From positions 34,195-98,194 of the forward strand of contig NZ_JACHXU010000030.1 in NCBI RefSeq assembly GCF_014192335.1: 64,000 nucleotides of DNA, given 5' to 3'. The position numbers were made by a program, and so were the translations under genes. Below the pieces are notes generated by a model, which searched no databases, had not been told where the DNA came from, and worked only from the letters and a program-made list of their open reading frames with translations. This DNA comes from Aporhodopirellula rubra. Its GTDB lineage: Bacteria > Planctomycetota > Planctomycetia > Pirellulales > Pirellulaceae. Of the stretch, positions 9,118-18,650 are shown in pieces (the stretch's first letter is position 1; each line of letters begins with the position of its first letter).

Positions 9118-10677
9118 TTATTTGGCAGCATCGATGAAGGTGACTTCAACGCTTTCGGCGAGGTGGGGATTCGGTGAAATGCGAATGGGCTTACCGCTCG
9201 TGGCGGTTAGGTTTTCTATCTTGATGCTTTGACACCACGCGTACGGAAAAGCAGCGTTTGATTGCGAGTTTCCGCCGGGGTCCGAGAAGAGGTAGATGCC
9301 TTCATAGGCGTCCGAGTGATTCGAGTCGTCGACGTGCAGTCCGTTGATCTTGATCGTGTGAGGCATGAAGCAGCGGTAACCGAAGTCGTGAGTGCCGTCG
9401 TTTCGTAGGTTAAACAGATGCGGATCGCACTTCTTTCCGGAGTTGGGAATCCACTGGCAATCGCGAATGATGATGTCCCCGTTCCAGGTGCTGCCATAGT
9501 CGTCACGGAAATTGATGAGCGAGCGACCATGCAGTGTCGAGTTTTCGACCGTGAGGAGACCGCGTCCGATCGCGTTCAAACCCATGTAACCGAGCGTGCA
9601 ACCACGGATTTCATAGCGTCCTGAGACGCCCATGTGCGTGTCCATGCGATTGAGCACGCAGTTTTCCAGAACAATGTTCTTGCAAAAATTCGTCCCGATG
9701 ACTCCCCAGCGAGAACGGTCAGTGATGTTCTCCATCCGGCAATTGATCATCGTGAAATTGACCACGCCGTTGGCACTGTAGTCGTAGGATCCCATGCTGA
9801 CGGGTTTGCCAGCGGCGCCGATCGTGCGATAGGTCTTGTGCGCGGTGGCGAAGCAATTGCGCAGGGTCACGTTCGCGCATTCTTTGACGTTGATGAATCC
9901 TGAATAAGGATGCCCCGTCGCGGTTTCGCCGACGACGTGGTGGACGATTCCGTCAACTTCGGTATTGGATCGCGTAATCAGAATGTTACGTTGCCAATAG
10001 TTGTAACCCACGTCCTGCTTCATTCGGTTGGCGGTGGTGGTGAAGATGCCACCGCGTAGGAACAATCGCGCCTGATCGATCGGAAACGCCGCCGCCCGGT
10101 CGATTTTGTCGTAATCCCAATCAATGTCTCCCGTGATCCGTCCGTCACGGTGGAGTATGAAACTGTCACGCTGGGAGGTTCCGGAGTTCTGGTTGTTTCC
10201 GCGCCGGATGTAACGTTTGATGTTTTGGTTTGTCACCGTGACGTAGCAATCCGTGTCGATCGCCAGGTCCAAATGTTTCTGATCACGTTTGAGTTTTTGG
10301 ATCGTCAATTCCTCAGGTCGCAGTCGGCTGCGAACCTCGAATAGCGTCCGTTTGTGATCGTCCACATCGGTGTCGTCGATGATGAAACGCGACGTGCTCC
10401 AGTCGGTGTCCGTCATGATGACCGCAGTCAACGCCGTGCGACCGAGGTGGTAGGTCGCGTTGGGGTTGCTCGCGACGGCCATGTCGTTGGCGTTGGCATG
10501 TTCGTGCGTTCGAACGATTGCGGGCAGGTCATCGTGGACGCCATCACCGACGGCGCCAAAGTCCTCATACGCGACCACGCCCGCATCGGGGGCCGCGTCG
10601 TTTACCTGAGTGGGAAACGATAGGAATGTGCTGACACAAACGAACGTGAGCAGCAGGATGTGTCGGAGGACGTTCAT
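9118..10677 (-). CDS. Exported right-handed beta-helix protein of the pectate-lyase superfamily
   Basis: The protein has 519 residues and a signal peptide in the first 28. Residues 37-60 read DFGAVGDGVHDD, the capping motif of the pectate-lyase-3/GH28-type beta-helix. From about 230 to 480 the chain repeats short strands such as 'VTLRNCFA', 'INCRMENI', 'VLENCVLN' and 'IRGCTLGYMG', one per helix turn, with asparagine ladders. Such proteins are polysaccharide lyases, glycoside hydrolases or binding proteins. No catalytic set can be identified, so the activity is open. It sits in the sulfatase/esterase cluster and is followed at 61 bases by the beta-propeller gene on the same strand, so a role in degrading an anionic polysaccharide is plausible. 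Confidence 0.82.
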   Translation of the reverse strand: MNVLRHILLLTFVCVSTFLSFPTQVNDAAPDAGVVAYEDFGAVGDGVHDDLPAIVRTHEHANANDMAVASNPNATYHLGRTALTAVIMTDTDWSTSRFIIDDTDVDDHKRTLFEVRSRLRPEELTIQKLKRDQKHLDLAIDTDCYVTVTNQNIKRYIRRGNNQNSGTSQRDSFILHRDGRITGDIDWDYDKIDRAAAFPIDQARLFLRGGIFTTTANRMKQDVGYNYWQRNILITRSNTEVDGIVHHVVGETATGHPYSGFINVKECANVTLRNCFATAHKTYRTIGAAGKPVSMGSYDYSANGVVNFTMINCRMENITDRSRWGVIGTNFCKNIVLENCVLNRMDTHMGVSGRYEIRGCTLGYMGLNAIGRGLLTVENSTLHGRSLINFRDDYGSTWNGDIIIRDCQWIPNSGKKCDPHLFNLRNDGTHDFGYRCFMPHTIKINGLHVDDSNHSDAYEGIYLFSDPGGNSQSNAAFPYAWCQSIKIENLTATSGKPIRISPNPHLAESVEVTFIDAAK

Positions 10678-10738
10678 CGGTTGTTTGCTTCCATCAGACG
10701 TTTGCTTTCATCGTGCCAGTTGCAATAGACCGCAAGAA

Positions 10739-11710
10739 CTATTTGAGGATCGGCCCTGCGAGATTTTGCCCGTTGGTCGTGAGAATTTGGAAGTGATGGA
10801 TTCCGACTTTCTGCCCATCGGAATAGGTCCAGACGACTTCTTTCTCCTGGTTGACTTCGATCAATTTGGGAGCGTTGACGTCGGCTCGACCGCCCGCGTA
10901 ACTCGTGATGACGATGTTGCCGTTGGGAAGGAGTTGACTGCCGCAGGGATCTTGTAACCACGGCCCAGGGAGATCTTCGTTAGTGAGTTGCCACGCGATC
11001 TCTCCGCTCTCGTCAAAATCTACGACGCGATTGCCGTTGGTGCAGCAAACCAAGGTGTGGCCGTCGTGATGGCGGATCGCGGTGAAGGGCCAAGAATGGA
11101 TTTTACGCTCGGTGTCACCCGGAACGGTCGTGTCGATCTTGTTCAACACATTCCCTTCTGCGTCATATTGGTGAACGGCAAAGTCCAGCAAGTGAGGAAC
11201 GAGGTACGTTCCGTCGCTGAGTTTGCGTGCCATTCGAGTTTGCATGTGAAAGTTCGGTTTCTGACACTGCAATGAGAACTCGACCAACACGTTTCCGTCG
11301 CGATCGATTTCGACTAGACGCGGGTTGTTGCCGGCTTCAGTAATCACCAACGTTCCTGAGTCCGTCGGGTGGGCGCTGTTGACTTCGGCTTGGCTGCCTT
11401 TCCACAAGACCGTTTCGGTCCCGTCGGTTGCGATCGCGACGACGGCGCCACCGGGATGTTTTTTCGATTTGCTGAGTGTTAAAACGATCTCGCCGCTGTC
11501 GAGTACATATCCGTCGCGGGTCGAGTGCGGGTAGCTCCATGTTTTCGTGCCACTCTCACCGACGATGTAAGTCGTCTTGCCACATGCCAAAAATCCGTGC
11601 GTCACGACATCTGATTCGTCTGCCCCGAGCACCGGAGCGATATTGATGTGCGAGTTCGTAAACGCGAAAAAGAACGCGATGATGAAGCAAATTCGGAGAA
11701 GCTTTGGCAT
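10739..11710 (-). CDS. Exported beta-propeller protein (PQQ/ASST-like repeats)
   Basis: From the ATG at 11710 the protein has 323 residues with a signal peptide (about 1-28). The rest is made of four-stranded blade repeats. Each includes a phrase like 'LVEIDRDGNVLVEF', 'HQYDAEGNVLNKI', 'VVDFDESGEIAWQL' or 'LIEVNQEKEVVWTY', followed by 'xLPNGNIVITS' or 'LSDGTYLVPH'. This is the blade pattern of PQQ-like and arylsulfotransferase-like propellers. No catalytic His/Arg set of ASST is evident, so I call it a sugar- or protein-binding propeller of unknown function. It lies between the beta-helix gene and the symporter, all leftward. A longer frame starts at 11746. Confidence 0.75.
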   Translation of the reverse strand: MPKLLRICFIIAFFFAFTNSHINIAPVLGADESDVVTHGFLACGKTTYIVGESGTKTWSYPHSTRDGYVLDSGEIVLTLSKSKKHPGGAVVAIATDGTETVLWKGSQAEVNSAHPTDSGTLVITEAGNNPRLVEIDRDGNVLVEFSLQCQKPNFHMQTRMARKLSDGTYLVPHLLDFAVHQYDAEGNVLNKIDTTVPGDTERKIHSWPFTAIRHHDGHTLVCCTNGNRVVDFDESGEIAWQLTNEDLPGPWLQDPCGSQLLPNGNIVITSYAGGRADVNAPKLIEVNQEKEVVWTYSDGQKVGIHHFQILTTNGQNLAGPILK

Positions 11711-11826
11711 GCTCGGTTTCTCGATGCGGGGCAAGAGTGAAGGCAAGGAATAAAGGACGCAGGATGGATGTTGAGGCAGGGTATCGATGACGCCGAGGCT
11801 AGGCGTGAATGCGGGAGGCGAGGGAA

Positions 11827-13557
11827 CTAGCGGAAGATCCAGTACAGGATGACCATAACGACGATCAGCAAGGCCGAGAGAAGGCGGGGATCACCCAATC
11901 GAGTCTTGCCAGGAATTCTTAACGCCGCGAGAGGCGTTTCCCACGCCAATTCGGATCCGTTGAGTACGCCATCGGCTGCGACCGGTTTCGGATCGGGCAG
12001 CATCAGGCTGAGGATGACTTGGCCGATCACGCAGAGCACAAACAAAGTGAACGCCATCATCATGAAACCTCCGGGCAGTTGGTTGAGGAGCCCGTCCGGG
12101 ACAAACGTGTTGATCGTGAAGACACTGATGCCCAAAATGGATCCGCCGATCAGCACGGAGGCGGCGGCGCGAGCACTCGAGCCTCGCCAAAAAACGCCGA
12201 GGACCAAGACGGCCGTGATTGGCGGCGCGACGTGCGAGATGATGCTCGCCATGCCGTTGTAGATGCTCTCGAACATGTTCAGGGCGGGAACGAGCCCGAC
12301 GGCGACGAACAACGCGATCGCGGCGGCGATCCGGCCCGCGCGGACGAGCGTATTGTCGCTGACGCTGGGGTTGAATCGCTTCACGAGGTCGTAGCTGACG
12401 AGAGTCGAGATTGAGTTTAACGCTCCGGACACCGTGCTCATGAGTGCGGCCATCAACGCCGCGACGAGAATGCCACGCATGCCCAATGGCAACAGTTCTG
12501 TGATCATGCTCGCGTAGACGCCTTTCGATTGGACTTCGCCGTCGACGGTGATCATCGATAGGTCGAGTCGTCCGTCGACGAAAAGGGCATAGGCGAGCAG
12601 TCCCGGCAGCACAAATAGAAACACCGGTAATATCTTCAGCACGCCCGCGAAGATCGGACCTTGGCGTGCATGTTGTTCGTCTTTAGCACCGAGCACGCGT
12701 TGCACGATCGTTTGGTCGGCGCACCAATACCAAATGCCCAACACGGGATAGCCCAGCAACACGGCGTACCACGGCATGCCGTCGGGGTCACCGTGCGGAC
12801 GCAACATGGAGAGTTTTTCCGTTTCGCCTTCACGCTGCAAAATCGACAACAGGTTTTGCCAGCCGTCCCACCCGCCGGGAGAGTCCGCGGTGCCGCCGAG
12901 TTCCCAAAGTGCGAAATAAGTGATCAGTGCGGCGCCGGTGAGAAGCACGATTGTTTGAATGCTCTCGGTCACGACGACGGCGAGCAGTCCACCGACGATC
13001 GTGTAAATGCCCGTCAAAACGCACAACACCAGAAGGCTGTAGATCATCGGGATCTCGAGCAGTTCCTCCAGGATGATGCCGCCCGTCAAAAGAGCGAACG
13101 CGATATGAATCACGATCGCGGTCAGGACGGATACGAATGCGAGACAATCGCGGCACGTGCGGTTGTAGCGTCGTTCAAGAAAATCGGGCAGCGTTGAGAT
13201 GCCCGAGCGGATGTAAAACGGTGCGAAGAACAGTCCGAGGAGAACCAGGGTGAAGCCCGCCATCCACTCGAAGTTGCCGTTGAGCAGTCCGGTGTCGAAC
13301 CCGTTCTGCGCGAAACTGACGAGGTGCAGTGTCGAGATGTTGGTGGCGAAGAGTGCCAGGCCGATGCTCGCCCATCCGAGGCTCTTTCCGGCGAGGAAGT
13401 ATTCATCCGCGGCCCCTTCTCGCTTTTTATGTCGCCACGCGGCTAGCAAGCCGATCGCGACGATTCCGATTAGATAAATGACTGCGACAATGATGTCGAC
13501 CGTCCCGAGGTGCACGCGCGTGCCTAGCTCAGAAAGTTCACTCGTTGAGTGCTCCAT
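11827..13557 (-). CDS. Sodium:solute symporter (SSS family)
   Basis: This 576-residue inner-membrane protein has about 14 hydrophobic segments and typical SSS phrases: 'GKSLGWASIGLALFATNIS' near 50-68 and 'FAPFYIRSGISTLPDFLERRYN' near 112-133, the family signature region. Later segments include 'GILVAALMAALMSTVSGALNS'. Family members couple sodium entry to uptake of sugars, amino acids, sialic acid or other small solutes. The substrate cannot be deduced from the sequence. Its place beside the exported beta-propeller, beta-helix and sulfatase genes suggests uptake of a product of that cluster. The hydrophilic N-terminus (about 15 residues) fits an extracytoplasmic start. Confidence 0.9.
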   Translation of the reverse strand: MEHSTSELSELGTRVHLGTVDIIVAVIYLIGIVAIGLLAAWRHKKREGAADEYFLAGKSLGWASIGLALFATNISTLHLVSFAQNGFDTGLLNGNFEWMAGFTLVLLGLFFAPFYIRSGISTLPDFLERRYNRTCRDCLAFVSVLTAIVIHIAFALLTGGIILEELLEIPMIYSLLVLCVLTGIYTIVGGLLAVVVTESIQTIVLLTGAALITYFALWELGGTADSPGGWDGWQNLLSILQREGETEKLSMLRPHGDPDGMPWYAVLLGYPVLGIWYWCADQTIVQRVLGAKDEQHARQGPIFAGVLKILPVFLFVLPGLLAYALFVDGRLDLSMITVDGEVQSKGVYASMITELLPLGMRGILVAALMAALMSTVSGALNSISTLVSYDLVKRFNPSVSDNTLVRAGRIAAAIALFVAVGLVPALNMFESIYNGMASIISHVAPPITAVLVLGVFWRGSSARAAASVLIGGSILGISVFTINTFVPDGLLNQLPGGFMMMAFTLFVLCVIGQVILSLMLPDPKPVAADGVLNGSELAWETPLAALRIPGKTRLGDPRLLSALLIVVMVILYWIFR

Positions 13558-13651
13558 GGTTCACGTTTGTTTCGAGTTCAGCGGTGGCGTGAAAGCCGTC
13601 GCGGGTGGGGAAAATGAAACCGAACAGTAATGTGTTTTCGCGACAGCGAGG

Positions 13652-15115
13652 TCAGGCGATCACGCTATCGATGACGTGTCCTTTGACATCCGTCAGTCGC
13701 ATGTCGCGGCCACCGAAGCGGAACGTCGATCGTGTGTGATCGACGCCCATCAGGTGCAGCATCGTGGCGTGCAGGTCGTGAATCTCGACGCGGTTTTCAA
13801 TCGCTTTGTAGCCCCATTCGTCGGTGGCACCATAGATCGTTCCCGGTTTGACGCCGCCGCCCGCCATCCAGACGGTGAAGCCGAATTGGTTGTGGTCGCG
13901 GCCATTTTTGCCTTGAGCGAACGGGGTGCGTCCGAATTCGCCTGCCCACACGACGAGCGTGTCGTCGAGCATGCCGCGTTGGCGAAGATCTTTCAGCAGA
14001 GCGGCGATCGGTTGGTCGACCGCGCGGGCGTTGTTTTCGTGCCCCTCTTTGAGACTGCCGTGTTGGTCCCATCGGTCGCCACCGACGCTCGGGCACGTCA
14101 GTTCAATGAAACGCACGCCTCGCTCGATCATCCGACGCGCGATCAGGCACTGCGCCCCATAGGTGCGGGTTGGAGCGTATTCCGATTCCATGCCGTACGC
14201 CTGCTGGATATGCGCGGGCTCGTCGTTGAGTGCCATGACGTCGGGAACCGCCATCTGCATCGCATAAGCGAGTTCGTAATTTCGGATCGCCGACTCGAGG
14301 CTGTCGTGTTGTCCGAATCGGTCGGGGGCGAAGCCGTCGAGTTGCCCGATCAGGTCGAGTTTGGAGCGTTGGCGTTCCAGCGTGGGTTCGGTCCGTTCGA
14401 TGTTGGCGACGCCGCTGCCGGTTGGTTTGAAGATCGATCCCTGATAGCTCGCCGGCAGGAAACCGCTGCCGAAGCAATCCACGCCGCCTGGTGGAATCAG
14501 TCCGCCGTTGATGACGACAAATCCCGGCAGGTTTTGACACTCACTGCCGAGGCCATAATTCACCCACGCTCCCATGCTGGGGCGGCCCTGCAGTCCACTG
14601 CCGGTGTGCAGAAAGTAGTTCGCGAAGGTGTGCTCGGGGAACTCGGAGACCATCGATCGGATCACCGCGAGTTCATCCGCGCAGGTCGCCACGTGAGGGA
14701 ACAGGTCGCTGACCGGAATGCCTGATTCGCCGTATTGGTTGAACTTCCAGGGACTCGCGAGCACGTTGCCGTTGTTGTTGAACTGCGTCGGTTCGACGTC
14801 GAACAGTTTCCCAGGGTCTTTGCCGTCGAACTTATCGAGCAGCGGTTTGGGGTCAAACGTGTCGATCTGCGATGGCCCGCCGTCCATGTAGAGAAAAATC
14901 ACGTTTTTGGCGCGGACACGGTGGTGAGGCCCGTGGCCGGCTTTCCCTGCACCGCCGGTATTCGATGACGATGCGGACGCGGCAAACGCAGGATCGGTTT
15001 GCAATCCAGCCAATGCGACGGCCCCGAATCCACTCGCGCATCGCTTGAGCATGTCTCGTCGCGAAGTCGGGGCGGACTGGTATCTCTGGCACGGGTACAG
15101 GAAATTTTGATTCAT
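13652..15115 (-). CDS. DUF1501 protein with Tat-type signal
   Basis: From the ATG at 15115 the protein has 487 residues. It opens with a twin-arginine type signal (SRRDMLKRCASGFGA). The DUF1501 domain follows, which is related to the alkaline phosphatase/sulfatase fold: 'NVIFLYMDGGPSQIDTFDPK' near 65-85, 'EFGRTPFAQG' near 385 and 'HDLHATMLHLMGVD' near 440. DUF1501 genes are almost always next to a PSCyt1/DUF1549/DUF1553 gene in planctomycetes, as here, with the partner 195 bases upstream on the same strand. The biochemical role is not established. Export of the folded protein, perhaps with a metal, is inferred from the Tat signal. A longer frame from 15199 would hide the signal and is rejected. 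Confidence 0.9.
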   Translation of the reverse strand: MNQNFLYPCQRYQSAPTSRRDMLKRCASGFGAVALAGLQTDPAFAASASSSNTGGAGKAGHGPHHRVRAKNVIFLYMDGGPSQIDTFDPKPLLDKFDGKDPGKLFDVEPTQFNNNGNVLASPWKFNQYGESGIPVSDLFPHVATCADELAVIRSMVSEFPEHTFANYFLHTGSGLQGRPSMGAWVNYGLGSECQNLPGFVVINGGLIPPGGVDCFGSGFLPASYQGSIFKPTGSGVANIERTEPTLERQRSKLDLIGQLDGFAPDRFGQHDSLESAIRNYELAYAMQMAVPDVMALNDEPAHIQQAYGMESEYAPTRTYGAQCLIARRMIERGVRFIELTCPSVGGDRWDQHGSLKEGHENNARAVDQPIAALLKDLRQRGMLDDTLVVWAGEFGRTPFAQGKNGRDHNQFGFTVWMAGGGVKPGTIYGATDEWGYKAIENRVEIHDLHATMLHLMGVDHTRSTFRFGGRDMRLTDVKGHVIDSVIA

Positions 15116-15129
15116 GGGTGGGCGTCCTG

Positions 15130-15213
15130 AGGGCAGGATTATGAAAGGCAGGATTTCGGTGCGGGGCGGGTTCGAGGTGGGCAGGTTTGCAGTGGGCAAG
15201 TTTGAGGTGGGGG
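15130..15213. repeat. Short G-rich direct repeats upstream of the DUF1501 gene
   Basis: GGCAGGATT occurs twice (15132 and 15147). GTGGGCAGGTTT, GTGGGCAAGTTT and GAGGTGGGG follow at 15177-15211. The stretch is purine-rich on the plus strand. It lies in the leader of the DUF1501 gene and may simply be slippage-derived. Confidence 0.4.
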
Positions 15214-15309
15214 GCGAGGCGATTGCGAAGCGCCGCGGTGTCGGCTAGTGGCGGTGTCGGCGAATGGGAATGCCGCTGGCGGTACACGCGAGGACACCCG
15301 TTTGCACGC

Positions 15310-18300
15310 TCAGGGCAGGAAGATGAACTCCTTCGTGTTGACCAACGCGTGAGCGATGTCGGCCCAAAGTTCGGCGTCATTTTCGGACACGTTGCGTGCC
15401 TTCGCTTCGGCGTGGAGGTAGGCGGGTGCCATCATCGCTTCATCCTCGGTGGGTGGTCTCGCGAACGCCGTCTCGTACATCCAACGCAGTCGTTGATCGA
15501 CGTCGTCTGATTCTCCGATTGCGCGGGTCGCCCATTGTTTCGTTTGCTCGATCACAAACGGATCATTCATCAAAATCAAGGCTTGGGCGGGAACGTTCGA
15601 TACGTTGCGGCGCCCCATCGTGCTGAACGGGGCAGGTGTGTCGAACGTTAACATAAAGGGGGACAAAAAATTTCTCCGTACCGCCGAGTAGATCGATCGT
15701 CGACCATCCCCATCGAGCGGGCCACTCTTTTTCGGACGGCCACGACCATCCATGAACGGCGTCAGGTGGATGGGGATCGGTTCGCCGTGCATGGTCGAAT
15801 CAAAACGTCCCGAGAGTGACAACAGCGAGTCGCGAATGATTTCACCTTCGAGTCGTTTCGGAGCACGATGGTGCCAGAGCATGTTCTTTGGATCGGCGCT
15901 GACCGCGTCGGGATCGGATTGGCTGCCGAGTTGATACGTTCGCGACAGAACGATGCGGCGAATCATCCGCTTGATGCTGCGTCCGTCGGCGTCGAATTCG
16001 GTTGCCAGATAGTCCAGCAGTTTTGGGTGCGACGGCAATTGGCCGAGTACGCCGAAGTCGTCAGGCGTCGGCACGATGCCGCGTCCCATCAAGTAGTGCC
16101 AAATCCGGTTGACCGCGACTCGCGAGGTGAGTGGGTTGGAGGGATCGTTGATGTGTTCAGCGAGTTCGAGACGTCCACTGCCGGCCTTGATTTTCATCGG
16201 CTGGTTGGAGGAAATGGCAGTTAGGAAATGACGTGGTTCCAAATCACCCGGTTTGGACGAGTTTCCACGGATGAGGACATGATCGTCTTCGCCGGTCCCG
16301 TCCATCATCGCCATTGCCAAATGGGAGCGACGCATGATCTGAGATTGCAGTTCTTCTCGCTCGCGTTTCCACGAATCCACGAGATCGGGGGCTTGTTCGC
16401 CGATCACTTTCAGAGCCGCGTTTTCGTATTCGGCCACCGCTGCGGATGCCTCCGCGGTTTGTCGGTTAATCTTTTTGATCGTCGGGCGTTCGGAACCTTG
16501 CAGCACGTAGGCGACCGCCAATTGGCTGTCCTCTGCGGGTGTGAACTCGAGGTGCAATCGATGACCGACGTAGCGTGTTAGGTTCAGCGTCACCCATTCG
16601 TCGGATTCTTTAATTGGCCTGATCGTTTCGCCGTGCAACGGTCCCGCAACCAATCGATGTGAGTCCACGCAAGCGACGACGTGTCCGGTGCCGCGAACGC
16701 GACAGCTAACCTGTCCGTTCTCAAGCAGGAAGGTAGGTGTTCGCAATGTTCGACCGGCACGCGGAATCTGGTCGAGTTTGTTACGGTTGCCGATCCCTTT
16801 TTCGGAGATCGATTCCAGTCCGTTCCAGATGGGATCATTGATCGCGGCTGTTTCGGTGGCGAAGTGCAACGACATGCCGTTGTCGTCGGAGGTCCAGTAG
16901 GGTTGTCCAACCTGCGTCGGTTGCGACGAGAAAATGAACCCGTTCTGCATGTAGTCGTTCGGTGGCAGGTTGCCGTAGTCGACCACGGCGGGGACATCCA
17001 ACGCAGCGGCGGTCGGTTGAGGCAGTTGGCTTTGTTCGAGGATGCTTGAGATTCGGGCGCGATAGTCGCGATCGAGAGCCTCGATTTGGCGAGCGACGAT
17101 CCGGTTGTGTTCGAGCGATTCGAATCGAACTTGACGGTAATCGCTGCTCTGCAAGAAACCGGACAACGAGTAGTAGTCCGCCGTCGAGATCGCGTCGAAT
17201 TTGTGATCATGGCAACGGGCACATGCCACCGTCACACCCAGGAACGTTTTCGACATCACGTCGATCATGTTGTCGAATCGGTCCGATTCATCTTTGCGAA
17301 CGTCCACCGGGGAGTGCACCCACTCGCCGAGGAACCAATAACCGGTTCCCAAAACCGATTCGTTGAAACCCGATTGAGGATTCAGACGTGGCGTTGACAG
17401 CAAATCGCCCGCGAGGTGTTCACGCACCAATTGGTCATAGGGGACGTCGGCGTTGAGAGCGCGGATGATGTAGTCGCGATATTGGAACGCGTTGCGTGCG
17501 TCGTCGTCGAATTCGTGACCGCGGGATTCAGCGTATCGAACGAGATCCAACCAATGGCGTCCCCATCGTTCGCCGAAGTGAGGCGATTCGAGGAGTTGAT
17601 CGACGAGATGTTCGACCGCCGCCGGTGATGTGTCGTTGAGGAATTCGGATGTTTGTTGAGGTGTCGGCGGCAAGCCGATCAAGTCGAAGTACAACCGCCG
17701 CATGAGCGCCGTGCGAGTTGCATCGTGAGTCGGCTGCAGACCCTCGGCTTCTAAGCGGGCGAGGATAAAGTGATCGATCTTGTCGCGGGGCCAGGTCGCA
17801 TCTTTAACCGACGGGACCTCGGGAGACTGCACCGGCTGCCAAACCCAATGTTCCTCGCGCCGAGATTCGATGTCAAAAGAGGGACGCGTGAAGTCACCCC
17901 CGGATTCTTCTTCGGGCCACGGCGCGCCCATTTCGATCCACCGTTCGAGCGCCGCGATTTGTTCGTCGGGCAGCTTTCCGTCCGGTGGCATTTCGTAGGA
18001 CTCAAACCGAACCGCTTCGATCAACAGGCTGCCGTCGATATCACCTGGGATGATCGCTTCGCCTGAATCACCACCATGCAGCAACGCCTCGCGGCTGTCG
18101 ACGAACAAACCCGCTTGCAGTTTTTCGGAGTCTCCGCTGTGGCAGGAATAGCAGTGTTCCACCAATACCGGACGCACGTCTTTTTCGAAAAACTCGAGCT
18201 GTTCAGACGTGAACTCGGGGGGGGCGATCTCTTCCGCAGTGCCTTGATTCGAATGCCACACGAACGCAGCGGCAGCGATCAGGAGGCAACGCAAACGGGA

Positions 18301-18312
18301 GACGTCAGTCAT
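15310..18312 (-). CDS. PSCyt1/DUF1549/DUF1553 protein with c-type haem motif
   Basis: This exported 1000-residue protein has a signal peptide (1-26). The PSCyt1 cytochrome-like domain has haem-binding Cys54-x-x-Cys57-His58. DUF1549 follows at about 165-370, with 'DHFILARLEAEGLQP' and 'RRLYFDLIGLPPTP' and a second CxxCH (CARCH). A variable beta-rich insert follows at about 430-640. DUF1553 occupies the C-terminus, with 'LTSRVAVNRIWHYLMGRGIV' and 'GQLPSHPKLLDYLATEFD'. This is the planctomycete signature architecture. Its partner, the DUF1501 protein, follows on the same strand. Function is unknown. Polysaccharide metabolism or outer-envelope redox work is often proposed, and both haem motifs are intact here. 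The ATG at 18312 is well placed before the signal peptide. Confidence 0.92.
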   Translation of the reverse strand: MTDVSRLRCLLIAAAAFVWHSNQGTAEEIAPPEFTSEQLEFFEKDVRPVLVEHCYSCHSGDSEKLQAGLFVDSREALLHGGDSGEAIIPGDIDGSLLIEAVRFESYEMPPDGKLPDEQIAALERWIEMGAPWPEEESGGDFTRPSFDIESRREEHWVWQPVQSPEVPSVKDATWPRDKIDHFILARLEAEGLQPTHDATRTALMRRLYFDLIGLPPTPQQTSEFLNDTSPAAVEHLVDQLLESPHFGERWGRHWLDLVRYAESRGHEFDDDARNAFQYRDYIIRALNADVPYDQLVREHLAGDLLSTPRLNPQSGFNESVLGTGYWFLGEWVHSPVDVRKDESDRFDNMIDVMSKTFLGVTVACARCHDHKFDAISTADYYSLSGFLQSSDYRQVRFESLEHNRIVARQIEALDRDYRARISSILEQSQLPQPTAAALDVPAVVDYGNLPPNDYMQNGFIFSSQPTQVGQPYWTSDDNGMSLHFATETAAINDPIWNGLESISEKGIGNRNKLDQIPRAGRTLRTPTFLLENGQVSCRVRGTGHVVACVDSHRLVAGPLHGETIRPIKESDEWVTLNLTRYVGHRLHLEFTPAEDSQLAVAYVLQGSERPTIKKINRQTAEASAAVAEYENAALKVIGEQAPDLVDSWKREREELQSQIMRRSHLAMAMMDGTGEDDHVLIRGNSSKPGDLEPRHFLTAISSNQPMKIKAGSGRLELAEHINDPSNPLTSRVAVNRIWHYLMGRGIVPTPDDFGVLGQLPSHPKLLDYLATEFDADGRSIKRMIRRIVLSRTYQLGSQSDPDAVSADPKNMLWHHRAPKRLEGEIIRDSLLSLSGRFDSTMHGEPIPIHLTPFMDGRGRPKKSGPLDGDGRRSIYSAVRRNFLSPFMLTFDTPAPFSTMGRRNVSNVPAQALILMNDPFVIEQTKQWATRAIGESDDVDQRLRWMYETAFARPPTEDEAMMAPAYLHAEAKARNVSENDAELWADIAHALVNTKEFIFLP

Positions 18313-18650
18313 ATGCTTTCTCTCAAACGGCGTCAGTTCGCAACGCGAAGAGGACCACTATAGCGGGTTGCGATATCTCATGAGAGCATAATGTGCGGCA
18401 GTCGATTAATCCATTGCGACAGCCGTACACGCCACTGTTCAGGTCGGATCGGATCGGAGTTTCTGGCAGGGAGTTCCTCCGACGCGTCTTTCACCTGACC
18501 GTTCTCTTCGTTGTGCGATACACTGTGTTGCGACAGAGTCGATCATGGGGTTTGCGTGTGGCGTTCGGGCGTGCACCCGTGATTTGCCGACGAAAACAAT
18601 TCCAGATGACGCGAAACGGACGAACCAAACACAATGACAAAGGCCAGGGA
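18313..18650. other. 338-base divergent promoter spacer
   Basis: The stretch separates the leftward PSCyt1 gene from the rightward ABC ATPase and should hold both promoters. The ATPase frame stays open back to 18393, but the extra 86 codons look random and carry no domain. I see no RNA gene or operator-like repeat. Confidence 0.45.

Noticed and set aside
13676..14725. A long open frame (349 codons) on the plus strand opposite the DUF1501 gene
   Set aside because: It lies entirely antisense to a gene with clear domain motifs, and its translation has no family-like sequence. High GC at third positions keeps antisense frames open.
18393..18650. An 86-codon N-terminal extension of the ABC ATPase
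   Set aside because: The residues look random and the family's normal N-terminus begins at the ATG at 18651.
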